64,000 bases of DNA from Staphylococcus lloydii (GTDB taxonomy: Bacteria > Bacillota > Bacilli > Staphylococcales > Staphylococcaceae). The translations under genes were made by a program, and so were the position numbers. The stretch lies in assembly GCF_015775975.1 (NCBI RefSeq), contig NZ_CP064056.1, forward strand, positions 558,001-622,000, read 5' to 3'. Below the pieces are notes generated by a model, which was given only the letters and a program-made list of their open reading frames with translations, was not told where the DNA came from and ran no database searches. Within the stretch, counting starts at the first letter, position 1. Each line of letters opens with the position of its first letter. Shown here in pieces: positions 9,005 to 17,554 of this stretch.

Positions 9005-9621
9005 AGGCATTAATATTGAATCAATACTATTCGTCAAGGACGCAAATTTTTATTTACTCTGCATTGACGATAGTAATAGCTATTTTCTTTACTGCTTTTA
9101 ATAATAATCCTATAGGTGCTGCGATATTTACTTGTGTTTATCCAGCTTTAGGCGCGATGGATTATTTGAAAAAGGAAAGTGCGAGTGATTGGTTAAAATA
9201 TGCCATTACGATGCCAGTAAAAAGAAGAACGATAGTAAACACACACTTTCTAGTACATCTCACGCTTGTGTTAATGGGTTTTATTGTTTCACTCATTGTT
9301 ATTTCAATTTTAAAAGCATCTTTTGTTACTGGATTGAGTACTTCTTTTGTAGGATTAGGTTTTGCGTTGCAAATGTCATTGATTTATCTATTAACTTATA
9401 AGTTTGGCTCTGAAAATTCTAATGGTATTTATCTGCTTGGTATGTTGTTTTTATTCGTGATTTTAGTTGTGTGTATTATTTTATCGGCTATTCTCCATAA
9501 CAATCATATTGCCTTACTTACACATTTGGCATTAAATAGTTATTATTTAATACTAAGTATAATAATTGGTTTGATTGTATATTATTTAAGCTTGAAACAT
9601 TTTGATAATGCAGATTTTTAA
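9001..9621 (+). CDS. ABC-2 type membrane permease of the two-gene exporter
   Basis: 206 residues, about six membrane segments (roughly 15-35, 37-52, 80-105, 110-135, 140-165, 175-198) with a short cytoplasmic stretch KKESASDWLKYAITMPVKRR after TM2. Its last residues (KHFDNADF) are hydrophilic. It resembles the small permeases paired with PmtA-type ATPases. Translational coupling to the upstream ATPase gene through the ATGA overlap supports a single transporter, which needs a dimer of each subunit. Substrate not deducible. Confidence 0.82.
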   Translation: MKALILNQYYSSRTQIFIYSALTIVIAIFFTAFNNNPIGAAIFTCVYPALGAMDYLKKESASDWLKYAITMPVKRRTIVNTHFLVHLTLVLMGFIVSLIVISILKASFVTGLSTSFVGLGFALQMSLIYLLTYKFGSENSNGIYLLGMLFLFVILVVCIILSAILHNNHIALLTHLALNSYYLILSIIIGLIVYYLSLKHFDNADF

Positions 9622-9627
9622 AGATAG

Positions 9628-9661
9628 ACCGATTGGAATTTTTCAATTTCAATCGGTTTTA
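9628..9661 (+). terminator. Terminator after the ABC exporter
   Basis: ACCGATTGGAATT pairs with ATTTCAATCGGT and is followed by TTTTA. Confidence 0.8.
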
Positions 9662-9744
9662 TTGATGATTTTCGTTGGAAAATCATAGGGTTCGCTTTCA
9701 TGGGAGATAAAGATGAGGATGTATGCTGTTTAAGTAGTTATTTA

Positions 9745-9827
9745 TTTTGAGCTGCGCTTTCCTACGGGAAAGGCTCGAGCCTTTAGTCTCGAGACACTTT
9801 CTATTCCGTCAGGAGTCTTGCTCAAAA
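9745..9827. repeat. 83-bp intergenic repeat, copy A
   Basis: Begins TTTTGAGC and ends GCTCAAAA, perfect 8-bp terminal inverted repeats. Inside are a nested CGGGAAAGGCTCGAGCC segment and GTCTCGAGAC, both able to fold. Identical over all 83 bases to copy B. Read on the minus strand it has the pattern GACTCCTGACGGAATAG..., which recalls structured intergenic repeats common in Bacillus and Staphylococcus genomes; that link is from memory. No coding potential. Confidence 0.85.
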
Positions 9828-9943
9828 TAATGTTGGTTCAAGTAAGAAGAAAAGTAAGCGTTAATTTTTATGGTTGATTTGAGTAAACCTAAACTTCATT
9901 TATTGTCTTAATTTGAATAGTGATATTAAATTATATATATCTG

Positions 9944-10026
9944 TTTTGAGCTGCGCTTTCCTACGGGAAAGGCTCGAGCCTTTAGTCTCGAGACACTTTC
10001 TATTCCGTCAGGAGTCTTGCTCAAAA
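9944..10026. repeat. 83-bp intergenic repeat, copy B
   Basis: Identical to copy A and in the same orientation, 199 bp downstream. Similarity continues for about 40 bp past the end (TAATGTTG, then AAGTAAGAAGAAAAG with few differences), so the duplicated unit is longer than the folded core. Confidence 0.85.
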
Positions 10027-10090
10027 TAATGTTGATTTAAGTAAGAAGAAAAGGAAGCGTTAATCTTTATGATTAAAGTATATGTATTTA

Positions 10091-10176
10091 TTTTTGACCG
10101 ATGTTTTTTACAGGCAAGGCTCGATAATGTAGTGTCGAGCCATTTTCTATATCATTAGAAATAGTCAGTTTTTAAT
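10091..10176. repeat. Degenerate third copy of the intergenic repeat
   Basis: Aligns end to end with the 83-bp element but is diverged: TTTTTGACC for TTTTGAGC, CAGGCAAGGCTCGA for CGGGAAAGGCTCGA, AGTGTCGAGCCA for AGTCTCGAGACA, TTTTCTAT, and ATTAGAAATAGTCAGTTTTTAA for the right end. The palindromic ends are lost. It looks like an older insertion. Confidence 0.6.
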
Positions 10177-10186
10177 GGATAAATAA

Positions 10187-10224
10187 AAAGCAACTGCTAT
10201 TTAATCTTAAATAGCAATTGCTTT
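10187..10224 (-). terminator. Terminator of the dedA gene
   Basis: AAAGCAACTGCTATTTAA pairs with TTAAATAGCAATTGCTTT (one mismatch, 2-base centre). On the minus strand it is followed by a T-rich stretch. Confidence 0.8.
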
Positions 10225-10241
10225 ATAAATGTTAGTGAATG

Positions 10242-10850
10242 TTATTTTACTCTGCGACTTTTTAGTAGATGGTAAATGAAATAAACTACAATAATAAATA
10301 GGATTATATACATAATAAATGAATAAGTGTGTAGTGCATTCATTAATACATCCCAACTGCCACTTAGTAATTTTCCTAAATAAATAAGTAGGAAATTCCA
10401 AATCGTAGTACCTAATAGTGATAAAAACATAAACTTCACTATGTTCATTCTGTTGATACCTGCAGGAATAGTAATTAAAACTCTTAATACTGGGATGAAT
10501 CTACATATTAATACGGCCCAAGCACCGTAATGCTTAAACCAATCATTTGCTTTAGCTACATCTTTGCCTCTAAGTTTAATCCATTTACCATACTTATCTA
10601 CAAAACGATATAAACGCTGTTCGGAAACAAGTCTACTAATATAATACAATATTAATATTCCAAAGAAGGAAGCTACTGTTGATATAATAAATAAGACCGG
10701 AATTGATAAATCGGATTTTTCAGAAAGTAAACCTGCAAACGTTAAAATAATTTCCGATGGTATAAATGGTAATATATTTTCGAATAAAATTAAGATCGCT
10801 ATGGCAGCATAACCCCATGAACGAATAAATTCAGTTATTATTTGTTCCAT
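10242..10850 (-). CDS. DedA-family membrane protein
   Basis: 202 residues with the DedA/SNARE-associated fold: the FENILPFIPSEIIL re-entrant motif at about 22-36, then the family signature F..R(F/Y)IP as CRFIPVLRVLITIPAG near 114-129, and three C-terminal membrane segments. Characterised DedA proteins (UptA) flip undecaprenyl phosphate; whether this paralogue does is inference. ATG 10850 has only a weak AAGG nearby (a good AAGGAG lies 14 bases up), and an in-frame stop just upstream excludes an earlier start. It ends in a hydrophilic basic tail KSRRVK. Confidence 0.85.
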   Translation of the reverse strand: MEQIITEFIRSWGYAAIAILILFENILPFIPSEIILTFAGLLSEKSDLSIPVLFIISTVASFFGILILYYISRLVSEQRLYRFVDKYGKWIKLRGKDVAKANDWFKHYGAWAVLICRFIPVLRVLITIPAGINRMNIVKFMFLSLLGTTIWNFLLIYLGKLLSGSWDVLMNALHTYSFIMYIILFIIVVYFIYHLLKSRRVK

Positions 10851-11046
10851 ACCTTAATAAAAATCTCCTTTTAAAATTACATAGACCATAATAGTCAACT
10901 ACCCACTAATTATAAGCTATTTTAATATGAAATGTATAACATTATTGTAGATGAATTATAAAAATACCTTGAAGAGACTATTCTAGCGCTAGCGATAAGA
11001 AATATAAGATTTTTTATTAATACAGATAAATTTATTGAAAAACTTA

Positions 11047-11075
11047 TTGTAAACGCTTACACATTGTGGTAATAT
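11047..11075 (+). promoter_or_regulatory. Promoter with overlapping cre site before the MFS/monooxygenase pair
   Basis: -35 TTGTAA at 11047-11052, a 17-bp spacer and -10 TAATAT at 11070-11075. A perfect cre, TGTAAACGCTTACA, occupies 11048-11061 and so covers the -35 and upstream spacer. CcpA binding here would block RNA polymerase, giving glucose repression. Confidence 0.75.
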
Positions 11076-11136
11076 CATAAAAAAAGAATAAACAATAGGT
11101 CATATGATGAGTGGTCTAAGAGAAAGTTGGGTAATT

Positions 11137-12405
11137 ATGAAAGAAAAAAGAAGTAACGTGAGATGGTATTTTGCCATCGCATTCTTTGTTATAGGGATTA
11201 TCGCTTATATGGATAGATCTAATATATCTGTTATAGCAAAACCGATGATGGAAGATTTACATATGAATAAAACACACTTCGGTTTACTGGCATCATTATT
11301 CTCACTAGGATATGCATTAATGCAAGTACCTTCAGGATTTTTAGCAGAAAAATATGGTCCTAAAAAGATGTTGTCTATTGCATTAGTGTGGTGGAGTGCC
11401 TTCACAATTTTAACAGGTGTTGTTAAAAACCACGGTTTGCTTTATACAGTTCGTTTCTTATTTGGTGTAGGGGAAGCACCAATGTATCCATCCAATGCGG
11501 TGTTTAATTCATTCTGGTTCTCTAAAGGTGAAAAAGGACGCGCATCTAGTATGTTATTAGCTGGTTCATACTTTGGACCAGTAATCGCACCAATTATAAC
11601 GATTGCAATTTATAATGCTTTCGGATGGCAAGCAGTATTTTATATTTTCGGTGTAGTTGGCTTTTTAATTGCAATTTTATGGTCAATTATTGCTAAAGAC
11701 TTGCCAGAACAACATAAAATGGTTAATGAAGCAGAGAAAGAATATATCATGAATAATCGTGATGTAGTTTCTACTGAAAAATCAGTGGCACCTTGGAATA
11801 ATTTCTTAAAAAGATTTAGTTTTTACGCTCTAGCAGCACAATATTTTGTAGTACAGTTTGTAATCTCATTGTTCTTGATTTGGTTACCGACGTATTTAAC
11901 AGAGCAACATGGGGTACAATTGAAAGATTTAGGATTCGCTTCAGGCGCACCATGGTTAGTAATGTTTATTTTAATTTTAACTGCTGGTACTGTATCAGAT
12001 AAAATTTTACAAAATGGTAAATCTAAATTTATGGCTAGAGGTGTCATAGCAATTACAGGTTTCGTCGTATTCTGTATCGCATTATTCTTCGCACTGAAAA
12101 CTGACAATCTTGTAGCAAACGTAGTATGGTTATCACTATGTTTAGGTGGTATCGGTATTTCAATGGGTATGAGTTGGGCTGCAGCGACTGATTTAGGTCG
12201 TAACTTTGCTGGAACAGTTTCTGGTTGGATGAACATGTGGGGTAACATTGGTGCCTTACTTAGTCCGTTATTAGCAGGCTTCTTTGCAGATAGAATTGGC
12301 TGGAATAACACGTTAATGCTTATCATGGTTCCAGTTGTATTTGCGATTGTTATGTGGTTCTTCGTTAAACCAGACCACTCATTAGTTGAAAATAAGACAC
12401 AATAA
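11137..12405 (+). CDS. MFS transporter, anion:cation symporter type (sugar-acid/organic-acid family)
   Basis: About 422 residues, 12 membrane segments. TM1 ends in the ACS-family motif AYMDRSNIS; the MFS loop 2-3 motif reads GFLAEKYGPKKML, and GVGEAPMYPSN in TM4 is typical of the glucarate/galactarate/hexuronate group. I favour ATG 11137 (protein begins MKEKRSNVRW) because it matches the family N-terminus; ATG 11104 in frame is also possible, and neither has a strong ribosome site. Transcribed with the small monooxygenase 67 bp downstream, under a cre-overlapped promoter. The substrate is probably a carboxylate, but none is identified. Confidence 0.82.
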   Translation: MKEKRSNVRWYFAIAFFVIGIIAYMDRSNISVIAKPMMEDLHMNKTHFGLLASLFSLGYALMQVPSGFLAEKYGPKKMLSIALVWWSAFTILTGVVKNHGLLYTVRFLFGVGEAPMYPSNAVFNSFWFSKGEKGRASSMLLAGSYFGPVIAPIITIAIYNAFGWQAVFYIFGVVGFLIAILWSIIAKDLPEQHKMVNEAEKEYIMNNRDVVSTEKSVAPWNNFLKRFSFYALAAQYFVVQFVISLFLIWLPTYLTEQHGVQLKDLGFASGAPWLVMFILILTAGTVSDKILQNGKSKFMARGVIAITGFVVFCIALFFALKTDNLVANVVWLSLCLGGIGISMGMSWAAATDLGRNFAGTVSGWMNMWGNIGALLSPLLAGFFADRIGWNNTLMLIMVPVVFAIVMWFFVKPDHSLVENKTQ

Positions 12406-12472
12406 TTGATTATTTCTCACTTTGATAATAAGCTAGTGTAATAATTTAACACCTTTTAAGGAGGAACGTTTT

Positions 12473-12757
12473 ATGATTACCGTAAATGCCATTATGAAAG
12501 TAAACCCAGAAAAACGTGAACAATATTTAGAGTTAGTGAGTCCGTTAATTGAAGCAGCAAATAAAGAAGAAGGTTCTTTATATTATGAGCACTTTGAAAA
12601 AGCAGACGAACCTAATACATTTGCAATGATTGAACGTTATAAAGATGAGGAAGCTGTGCAAGCACATAATAATTCAGATTACTTTAAACACTTTTTTGCT
12701 AATGTACCTGACTTATTAGTAGCTGAGCCAGATGTAACAGTCAGCACAAGTAAATAA
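12473..12757 (+). CDS. Antibiotic-biosynthesis-monooxygenase (ABM) domain protein, quinol-monooxygenase-like
   Basis: 94 residues forming one ferredoxin-like ABM domain: MITVNAIMKVNPEK (first strand), the central EEGSLYYEHFE motif, then FAMIERYKDEEAVQAH and the SDYFKHFF helix. Members of this size (YgiN type) act as dimers on quinols or have unknown small-molecule roles. AAGGAGG lies 7 bases before ATG 12473. It is the second gene of the cre-controlled transcript with the MFS carrier, so its substrate may be linked to what the carrier imports. Confidence 0.78.
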   Translation: MITVNAIMKVNPEKREQYLELVSPLIEAANKEEGSLYYEHFEKADEPNTFAMIERYKDEEAVQAHNNSDYFKHFFANVPDLLVAEPDVTVSTSK

Positions 12758-12768
12758 TAAATAAACAA

Positions 12769-12807
12769 AGACTTCTTTAAGATAATAAAATCTTAAAGAA
12801 GTCTTTT
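12769..12807 (+). terminator. Terminator after the ABM gene
   Basis: GACTTCTTTAAGAT pairs with ATCTTAAAGAAGTC around 6 bases and is followed by TTTT. Confidence 0.85.
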
Positions 12808-12873
12808 GTTATGCTTCATCTTAATACATAAAAACATGAAATTATGATAAGAAATTCTAACGATGTATAATAA

Positions 12874-12999
12874 TATAGGATATATTTTGTATTAAATTAT
12901 CCAAAATCAATTGTCCATATGAATGCATTTTTAGAAGCGTATATTGATTCTTCTAATATTAGTGAAGCAATTTCCGAAGTAGAATATTTAATTTTTTAA
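12874..12999 (+). pseudogene. Possible gene remnant (about 41 codons)
   Basis: An open stretch between stops encodes ...LNYPKSIVHMNAFLEAY followed by IDSSNISEAISEVEYLIF. The amino-acid mix is protein-like, unlike the flanking AT-rich DNA. There is no ribosome site before the internal ATG at 12919, so it looks like the 3' end of a decayed gene. I do not recognise the parent. The rest of the 594-bp gap (12808-13401) holds only the hairpin at 13116. Confidence 0.3.
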
Positions 13000-13115
13000 C
13001 ACATTTGTTTTGAATGCGTGTTAAACTAGAATAGAAGATTATAGATAAATAAAACTTTTGGTGACAACAAATATAATTAAGTGAATAAGACTATTATAAC
13101 TATAAAATAATAATA

Positions 13116-13156
13116 AACAGCCTTACAGTGTATTATACGCTGCTAGGTTGTTTTCT
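13116..13156 (+). terminator. Terminator-like hairpin in the gap before the FUSC gene
   Basis: AACAGCCT (13116-13123) pairs with AGGTTGTT (13145-13152) and CAG with CTG inside the stem, then TTTTCTT. No intact gene precedes it, so it may have belonged to the remnant at 12874-12999. Confidence 0.5.
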
Positions 13157-13401
13157 TATTGTAGTTGACGTCAGGCTGTATTTTATTTAAAACAAAACAC
13201 AGTTTGGCAACTCATTTTTTAATAAGACATGAAATCATTTAAGAAAAAACATGACTTTTACACGCTTCTTTACAACGCTATTAGTTGTAAGTTTCTTTCG
13301 ATAGGGTTAAATCCACTCAACAATACTTTTTAGTAAGTACATAGTAAATACCACAAATTTTTATTTATTACAGAGAAAATGAATTAGGAGTTGAACAAAC
13401 G

Positions 13402-15300
13402 GTGATTAATTATTTTAAATCATTAATCAAGTTCGATAAAGTTAAAATCGATCCCTTAAAGGGCACGAGACAAGCTATATTAATGTTTATACCACTTATA
13501 ATTGGTTATCTTACGGGTCAATTACAAATTGGTTTATTAATGGCTACAGGAACATTAGCCCATGTGTATGTTTTTGGAGGTTCAGCACGCTCTAAATTGC
13601 GTATAGTGTTATATACAACGATAGGGTTGTCTGTAGCAATGGTGCTAGGTTCCTTAACAGTTGCGCAACCACTCATGTTTGGTATGTTATTACTTATCGT
13701 AACTGTCGTTCCATATTTTATATTTAGTGCTTTGAATATTCCAGGACCTTCGTCTACGTTCTTTATTGTGGCTTTTAGTTTACCTGTTAACTTACCAGTA
13801 GCACCTGAAGAAGCATTGACTAGAGGGCTGACGATGTTTGCTGGTGGTATACTTGCCACTTTAGTCGTTATTGTGAATATTTTAATTTCAAAAGAAACTG
13901 CAGAATTTATAGCAGTTAAAAATGAATATGCAATGATTAAACAATTGGTCAAACAATTTAACGATGAGCAAGCTTTTGCGACAACTTCTATCAAAGCAGT
14001 GAATGTGTTTAAAAATGCAGATAATCAATTTATCGCAGCGAGTTTACCAAAAGGAAAAAAATCAATTAGGTTCCAAAAGTTGTTAATCTTACATAACTTA
14101 GCCCAAGGTATTCATGCTGAGTTGTTAGAATTAAATGCTGGCAATCGTAGACCAATACCAACTGAAATTGTAGAAATGGCTACATATATTAGTGATATGG
14201 TCATGAACAAAGGTAAAAATAACGGCCTATGGCGTAAGGAAGTAAATGTGAGCCATGTCTATCAAAATTTAATTGACTATATTTTTAGAGTCGATGAAAT
14301 TATCCTAGCAAACGATGAAAAAATTGTTCATGAAATTGATATTAGAATACCTATTTATGGCCAACATATGTATCAAAATTTAACTTTAGATTCTATCATA
14401 TTTAAAAATACTTTGAGATATATAGTGATAATGGGGATCGCTATTTTTGTAGCCTTAATGTTCCATTTTGACAAAGGGTATTGGATTCCGCTATCGGCAC
14501 ACACCGTTTTAGTAGGTAGACATACGATGCATAGTCTCGAAAGAGCAGGCGCAAGAGGTATTGGTACCGTGTTAGGTGTGGTGGGACTATCATTGATTTT
14601 AATGAGTAATCCATCGATACCTGTAGCGATAGCATTACTTGCGTTGACTGCTGGTATTACAGAAATATTTGTAGGTGCGAACTATTCATTCGCAGTTATA
14701 TTCATTACGATTCAAGTGTTACTATTAAACGGCTTAGCATCACAACACTTAACGCTATCGGTAGCCTTACCACGTGTTACAGATGTAATGATCGGCGTAA
14801 TTATAGGGGCAATAGGGTTAGTCATATTAGGCAGAAAGACTGCTTCATCTATGTTACCTAGCTCTATAGGAGAAGTAGTAAGAGCCGAGGCTAAAATATT
14901 CCATTATCTCTTTTCAGCTAACAGTTATGACAAAAAAGAAGAGGGTAAAAAGGAAATGTTATTATTAAGTGTTAAGCTAAATAATATGTCTCGTGTATAT
15001 GATAGTGCGAACGGCGAAATTTTTAATCATAAAATTTCAATTCAAAATTATTATCCAACAATATATGCCTTAGAAGAAATTAGTTTTATGCTTACAAGAG
15101 CCTTAAATAACAATAAGCGTATTCATATTGATGATGCGCAAATGGGAGAATATTTAGTCGTGTTTGAAAATATAGCTAAACACTTTGACCAAAATAATTA
15201 TCTTTTCGTGAAAGAATTATCTACATTACCTCAATATGTATACATTAAAGAGGCTTTAATGAACATTCAACATAACTGTACACATACAAATAATGCGTAA
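13402..15300 (+). CDS. FUSC-family (aromatic-acid-exporter-like) membrane protein
   Basis: 632 residues with the FUSC layout: an N-terminal membrane block (about 25-170), a soluble helical region (about 180-325), a second membrane block (about 335-480, with FDKGYWIPLSAHTVL and RAGARGIGTVLG, the repeat most conserved in this family) and a soluble C-terminal helical part. Relatives export aromatic acids or are of unknown function. The start is GTG 13402, 11 bases after AGGAG. It stands alone, without the periplasmic-adaptor partner of Gram-negative versions, as expected here. Confidence 0.8.
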   Translation: MINYFKSLIKFDKVKIDPLKGTRQAILMFIPLIIGYLTGQLQIGLLMATGTLAHVYVFGGSARSKLRIVLYTTIGLSVAMVLGSLTVAQPLMFGMLLLIVTVVPYFIFSALNIPGPSSTFFIVAFSLPVNLPVAPEEALTRGLTMFAGGILATLVVIVNILISKETAEFIAVKNEYAMIKQLVKQFNDEQAFATTSIKAVNVFKNADNQFIAASLPKGKKSIRFQKLLILHNLAQGIHAELLELNAGNRRPIPTEIVEMATYISDMVMNKGKNNGLWRKEVNVSHVYQNLIDYIFRVDEIILANDEKIVHEIDIRIPIYGQHMYQNLTLDSIIFKNTLRYIVIMGIAIFVALMFHFDKGYWIPLSAHTVLVGRHTMHSLERAGARGIGTVLGVVGLSLILMSNPSIPVAIALLALTAGITEIFVGANYSFAVIFITIQVLLLNGLASQHLTLSVALPRVTDVMIGVIIGAIGLVILGRKTASSMLPSSIGEVVRAEAKIFHYLFSANSYDKKEEGKKEMLLLSVKLNNMSRVYDSANGEIFNHKISIQNYYPTIYALEEISFMLTRALNNNKRIHIDDAQMGEYLVVFENIAKHFDQNNYLFVKELSTLPQYVYIKEALMNIQHNCTHTNNA

Positions 15301-15317
15301 AATATAGCTATTAAAAA

Positions 15318-15343
15318 GTTTCAGATAGTTAGTAAGTGGTAAA
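15318..15343 (+). promoter_or_regulatory. Tentative sigma-B promoter before the YdaT-like gene
   Basis: GTTTCA at 15318-15323, 14 bases, then GGTAAA at 15338-15343. The sigma-B pattern is GTTTAA-N12 to 15-GGGTAT; the match is partial. The B. subtilis homologue YdaT is a general-stress gene, which is why I list it. Confidence 0.35.
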
Positions 15344-15372
15344 GCATTAGAAAAAGAAAGTGTGATGATATT

Positions 15373-15786
15373 ATGCCTTGGACTATGGAAGACTATCCGC
15401 AAAGTTGGAAGAACTTTGATAAACTAGAACGTAAAAAAGCTATTGATATTGGCAATGCGATGCTAAAAGATGGCTATAGTGAAAGTGATACAATTCCAAT
15501 TGCTACGAAACAAGCTGAATCATGGTATAAAAATGCTTCGCAACAAGAATTAGATGATTTAAAAAACAAAAAAATTACGCAGCATCAAAAAGATAGCGAA
15601 GCCAACCCAGAACTTAATGAACGTGATGTTCATGTGTATTTTGAAGACAACAGTTGGAAAGTGAAAACAGACGGGGCTAAACAAGCCTCAGATCGTTTTG
15701 ATAAGAAAGAAGATGCGATGAAAAGAGCACGTAATATCGCAGATAATAGAGATGTAGAAATAATCGAACATAAAAAAGACGAATAA
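15373..15786 (+). CDS. YdaT-like general stress protein (DUF2188 C-terminal domain)
   Basis: 137 residues. The N-terminal half (MPWTMEDYPQSWKN, then RKKAIDIGNAML and IPIATKQAESW) follows B. subtilis YdaT closely as I recall it. The C-terminal half (DVHVYFEDNSWKVKTDGAKQ, ending RARNIADNRDVEIIEHKK) is a DUF2188 domain. Very hydrophilic, no membrane segment or signal peptide. The molecular function is not known; sigma-B-linked stress role is inferred from the homologue. It is followed by its own terminator. Confidence 0.8.
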   Translation: MPWTMEDYPQSWKNFDKLERKKAIDIGNAMLKDGYSESDTIPIATKQAESWYKNASQQELDDLKNKKITQHQKDSEANPELNERDVHVYFEDNSWKVKTDGAKQASDRFDKKEDAMKRARNIADNRDVEIIEHKKDE

Positions 15787-15789
15787 TTT

Positions 15790-15836
15790 AAAGGCAGAGG
15801 AAGCACTTAATTGTATAGGGCTTCATCGCCTTTTGT
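15790..15836 (+). terminator. Terminator after the YdaT-like gene
   Basis: AAAGGC/GCCTTT outer and GAAGC/GCTTC inner stems with a small mismatch between them, then TTTT. Confidence 0.7.
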
Positions 15837-15907
15837 TATAGATAAACAGTTATTATATTTAAATTAAGGGGTAAGTATAATGAAGTAATTAAAAGGGGGC
15901 GTGTATC

Positions 15908-16513
15908 ATGTATATTCCAAACTATTATCAAATGCACGATTATGGGGAAATTAAACAATTTATGCACAACAATAATTTTGTCACTATAATTACCACTGAT
16001 GGGGGAAAACCAATCGCAACACATTTACCGGTAAATATAGAAGAACACAGTAAAGCATTATATATATCAGGACATTTTGCCAAAGGTAATAAACAGTGGC
16101 AGACGATAAATAATAATGACAATATATTAATTATATTTCATGGACCTCATGGTTACGTTTCCTCAACTTGGTATGAACAAGAAGACGTTCCAACATGGGA
16201 TTATGAAAGCGTACATACGTATGGTAAAGGACAGTTACTTGATGAAGCGCAATTAGCTGAAGATTTAACGAAAATGTTGAAGCGTTATGAACAACATCGT
16301 GAAAATGGTGCAACTTGGGAAAATTTATCAGATCAAACAAAACAACAAATAAAAGGAATAGTGGGTTTTAAAATTAAAGTAACAGATATCGAAGCGGCAT
16401 ATAAACTAAGTCAAACACGTAATGAACAAGAGAAACGAAATATAGTGTCGCATTTAGATAATAGTGATAATCCAATGGATCATAGTTTAGCTGAGGAAAT
16501 TGATAAACAATAA
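15908..16513 (+). CDS. PaiB-like FMN-binding negative transcriptional regulator family protein
   Basis: 201 residues with the split-barrel FMN-binding fold of PaiB: it opens MYIPNYYQMHD, followed by THLPVN, an SGHFAKGNKQW motif and the family signature FHGPHGYVSSTWY near residues 77-89, with VPTWDYESVHTYGK after it. In B. subtilis PaiB, with the acetyltransferase PaiA, lowers sporulation and protease gene expression; no DNA-binding motif is visible here and the family's activity is unclear. AAAGGGGGCG precedes ATG 15908. Not paired with a paiA; the nearest acetyltransferase in the window is far away at 49268. Confidence 0.85.
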   Translation: MYIPNYYQMHDYGEIKQFMHNNNFVTIITTDGGKPIATHLPVNIEEHSKALYISGHFAKGNKQWQTINNNDNILIIFHGPHGYVSSTWYEQEDVPTWDYESVHTYGKGQLLDEAQLAEDLTKMLKRYEQHRENGATWENLSDQTKQQIKGIVGFKIKVTDIEAAYKLSQTRNEQEKRNIVSHLDNSDNPMDHSLAEEIDKQ

Positions 16514-16532
16514 AATAATAACTTAGACGGGT

Positions 16533-16566
16533 AAAGTACGAATCGACAAAGATTCGTACTTTTTTT
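16533..16566 (+). terminator. Terminator after the PaiB-like gene
   Basis: AAAGTACGAATC pairs perfectly with GATTCGTACTTT around 6 bases; T-tract follows. Confidence 0.9.
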
Positions 16567-16694
16567 GTTGTCATAAAGGAGTCGTGGCGTATAATCATCA
16601 TTGTACAAATAGAAAATACAAGTGTATGACTTAAAAAATCAACTCAAATGAAGTATACTTAACTAAACAAAGATAAAACCAGGGGGAATGAAGG

Positions 16695-17402
16695 ATGTAT
16701 GTTGAACGCAAGCCTTCACTATATTTAGAAGAATTAAGAGAAGATTTTAAACATAGTTTTAGTAATTTTAACGATTCGGATGAAGCATTTTCGACACTCG
16801 TAGATTTTGTAAGTTTGGACCAAATATACAGTTCGGCACTGAAAGAGATTAGTACGAAATTAGACATTTTAGATGATAATTTCCAACATATATATAAACA
16901 CAATCCGATACATCATATGGAACGACGTGTAAAACAATTGAGTAGTGTTATTTCAAAATTACAACGCAAGGGGTATGAAATATCAGCAACTTCAGCACGA
17001 GAAAACCTACAAGATATAGCTGGGATACGTGTGATTTGTAATTATATTGAAGATATTTATGCAATCGAAAAAATGTTATTAAAGCAAGGCGACATTGAAT
17101 TATTAAAACGGAAAGATTATATTGAATATCCAAAGAGTAATGGTTACCGAAGTTTACATTTAGTAGTAACCGTACCTGTGTTTCTCGCAGAATTTGTAGA
17201 ATATGTGCCTGTAGAAATTCAAATACGTACTATAGGAATGGACATGTGGGCGAGTTTAGAACATCAGATAAGATATAAAAATGAAGCTAACACTGAAAAA
17301 TATCGCAGCTTATTAAAGCAATGTGCGACACAAATTACAGATGTAGAACATACAATGCAAGATATACATTCAGAAGTTTTTGATCAACATTCATATAGAT
17401 AA
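16695..17402 (+). CDS. relP: Small alarmone synthetase RelP, (p)ppGpp synthetase
   Basis: 235 residues, single RelA/SpoT synthetase domain without a hydrolase domain. It transfers pyrophosphate from ATP to GDP/GTP. Typical blocks: [50 protein letters not shown] and the catalytic [19 protein letters not shown]. The opening [18 protein letters not shown] fits staphylococcal RelP rather than RelQ, which is shorter and sits beside NAD-kinase genes. In S. aureus relP is induced by cell-envelope stress. AGGGGG lies before ATG 16695; the gene is monocistronic. Confidence 0.92.
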   Translation: MYVERKPSLYLEELREDFKHSFSNFNDSDEAFSTLVDFVSLDQIYSSALKEISTKLDILDDNFQHIYKHNPIHHMERRVKQLSSVISKLQRKGYEISATSARENLQDIAGIRVICNYIEDIYAIEKMLLKQGDIELLKRKDYIEYPKSNGYRSLHLVVTVPVFLAEFVEYVPVEIQIRTIGMDMWASLEHQIRYKNEANTEKYRSLLKQCATQITDVEHTMQDIHSEVFDQHSYR

Positions 17403-17417
17403 AGGTAATGAAAAATG

Positions 17418-17462
17418 AACTATCTAGTTTACGTTAATAGCGAAAATTAGATAGTTTTTTTA
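17418..17462 (+). terminator. Terminator after relP
   Basis: AACTATCTA pairs with TAGATAGTT around 21 bases, followed by TTTTTT. Confidence 0.75.
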
Positions 17463-17554
17463 TGTTTAAATGTCTCATCATGCTACAAATATGAGATGAC
17501 TATGCGAAAGAATTATGTATAGTAGGATAATAAAAATTAAAAATTTTATAAAAG

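Noticed and set aside
9745..10176. CRISPR array
   Set aside because: Only three copies, 83 bp long, unequal spacing, one heavily decayed, no cas genes.
11823..12326. 167-codon minus-strand ORF
   Set aside because: Mirror frame of the MFS gene; Pro/Ile/Lys-rich as expected from antisense of membrane-protein codons; no ribosome site.
13518..13994. 158-codon minus-strand ORF
   Set aside because: Antisense to the FUSC gene; no family motif.
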